Shown here piece after piece: positions 13,489 through 13,759 of a stretch of 13,759 bases of DNA. The stretch comes from Rubrobacter sp. (GTDB taxonomy: Bacteria > Actinomycetota > Rubrobacteria > Rubrobacterales > Rubrobacteraceae). How positions within the stretch are numbered: the stretch's first letter is position 1; each line of letters opens with the position of its first letter. Below the pieces are notes generated by a model. It was not told the DNA's origin. It did not search any database and saw only the letters and a program-made list of their open reading frames with translations. Made by a program: the position numbers and the translations under genes. Location: positions 1-13,759 of the forward strand of contig JAFAPF010000454.1 in NCBI GenBank assembly GCA_019247245.1, given 5' to 3'.

Positions 13489-13759
13489 TGTGCGCTGACA
13501 AATCCGTAGACAAGAAAATGAAAACCGTAAAGCCCATCCCGCACAGGACAACAGCTGACTAGGTATAGACAATCGAGGACTTAGTTTCAGGCGGTTGGGC
13601 GTCATTATGAACGGTATAGCTCTGAGCATGACGTTATAGCCTTGGAAGGCTTCGATGCCCGCTGCCCTCTCGACCTCACTGTTTAGCGCATCATCTATCA
13701 AGTCTTTGCTTTCAACTTGGATGCTGCGGGCGTCTGCTGGGAAGTAGCTACCCCGTCAC
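13489..13759. other. Terminal region without a clear gene
   Basis: A minus-strand frame from the right edge encodes YFPADARSIQVESKDLIDDA and NSEVERAAGIEAFQGYNVML, which is protein-like. However, it begins just inside a TGA at the window edge, has only TTG 13701 as a start, and runs into the 3' end of the kinase gene. It may be a fragment of a gene continuing beyond the window or a decayed relic; no family is recognised. No T-tailed hairpin follows the kinase stop. Confidence 0.3.

Noticed and set aside
1..13759. CRISPR array, tRNA, rRNA or riboswitch
   Set aside because: No regularly spaced repeats, no tRNA cloverleaf and no rRNA-like segments were seen. None of the leaders shows a recognisable riboswitch core.

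Overview
The window looks like accessory DNA from a GC-rich actinobacterium, most likely Rubrobacter or a close relative. This is judged from the style of the proteins: LuxR/NarL response regulators with an EDHASFRQ-type start, PAS-rich HisKA_3 kinases, and a small 'RVLVAFEDD' protein family. No rRNA, tRNA or ribosomal gene anchors the taxonomy, so the assignment is an inference.

Layout from left to right. (1) 1-836: an RDD-family membrane protein on the minus strand with its own terminator. (2) 837-2289: the C-terminal half of an alpha/beta hydrolase, cut off by an intact IS5-family element flanked by CTAG on both sides. Beyond the element lies an opposite-strand fragment of a small hypothetical protein. 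(3) 2290-3488: mostly non-coding. It holds a possible 29-codon ORF, two terminator-like hairpins, a 16-bp tandem duplication and the intact paralogue of the small hypothetical protein. (4) 3489-6541: an overlapping two-gene operon of a MarR-family repressor and an 868-residue PEP-utilising enzyme that resembles rifampin phosphotransferase. A double palindrome covers the MarR promoter and start. (5) 6564-7414: a decayed IS5-family (IS427-like) element on the minus strand. (6) 7415-8527: a polytopic membrane protein whose last helix is lost to a one-base frameshift. (7) 8901-9684: two convergent genes, a small conserved orphan protein and a single-domain response regulator, that share one strong hairpin terminator. 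Neither has a standard start codon where homology and the ribosome-binding site predict it. (8) 10073-13488: a very large sensory protein, PAS x4-GAF-HisKA_3-HATPase-REC-LuxR HTH, that fuses a NarL-type kinase to its own response regulator. Its first PAS domain is split by a frameshift.

Three themes stand out. A 22-bp element (core GTCCATTTGGGTCAT) occurs three times, each 71-113 bp upstream of an unrelated gene on that gene's strand; it is the best candidate for something undescribed here. One- and two-component signalling genes cluster with a possible antibiotic-modifying enzyme. Many genes carry single-base lesions (frameshifts, lost starts, a nonsense codon) or IS damage, which suggests either a decaying region or uncorrected base-call errors.
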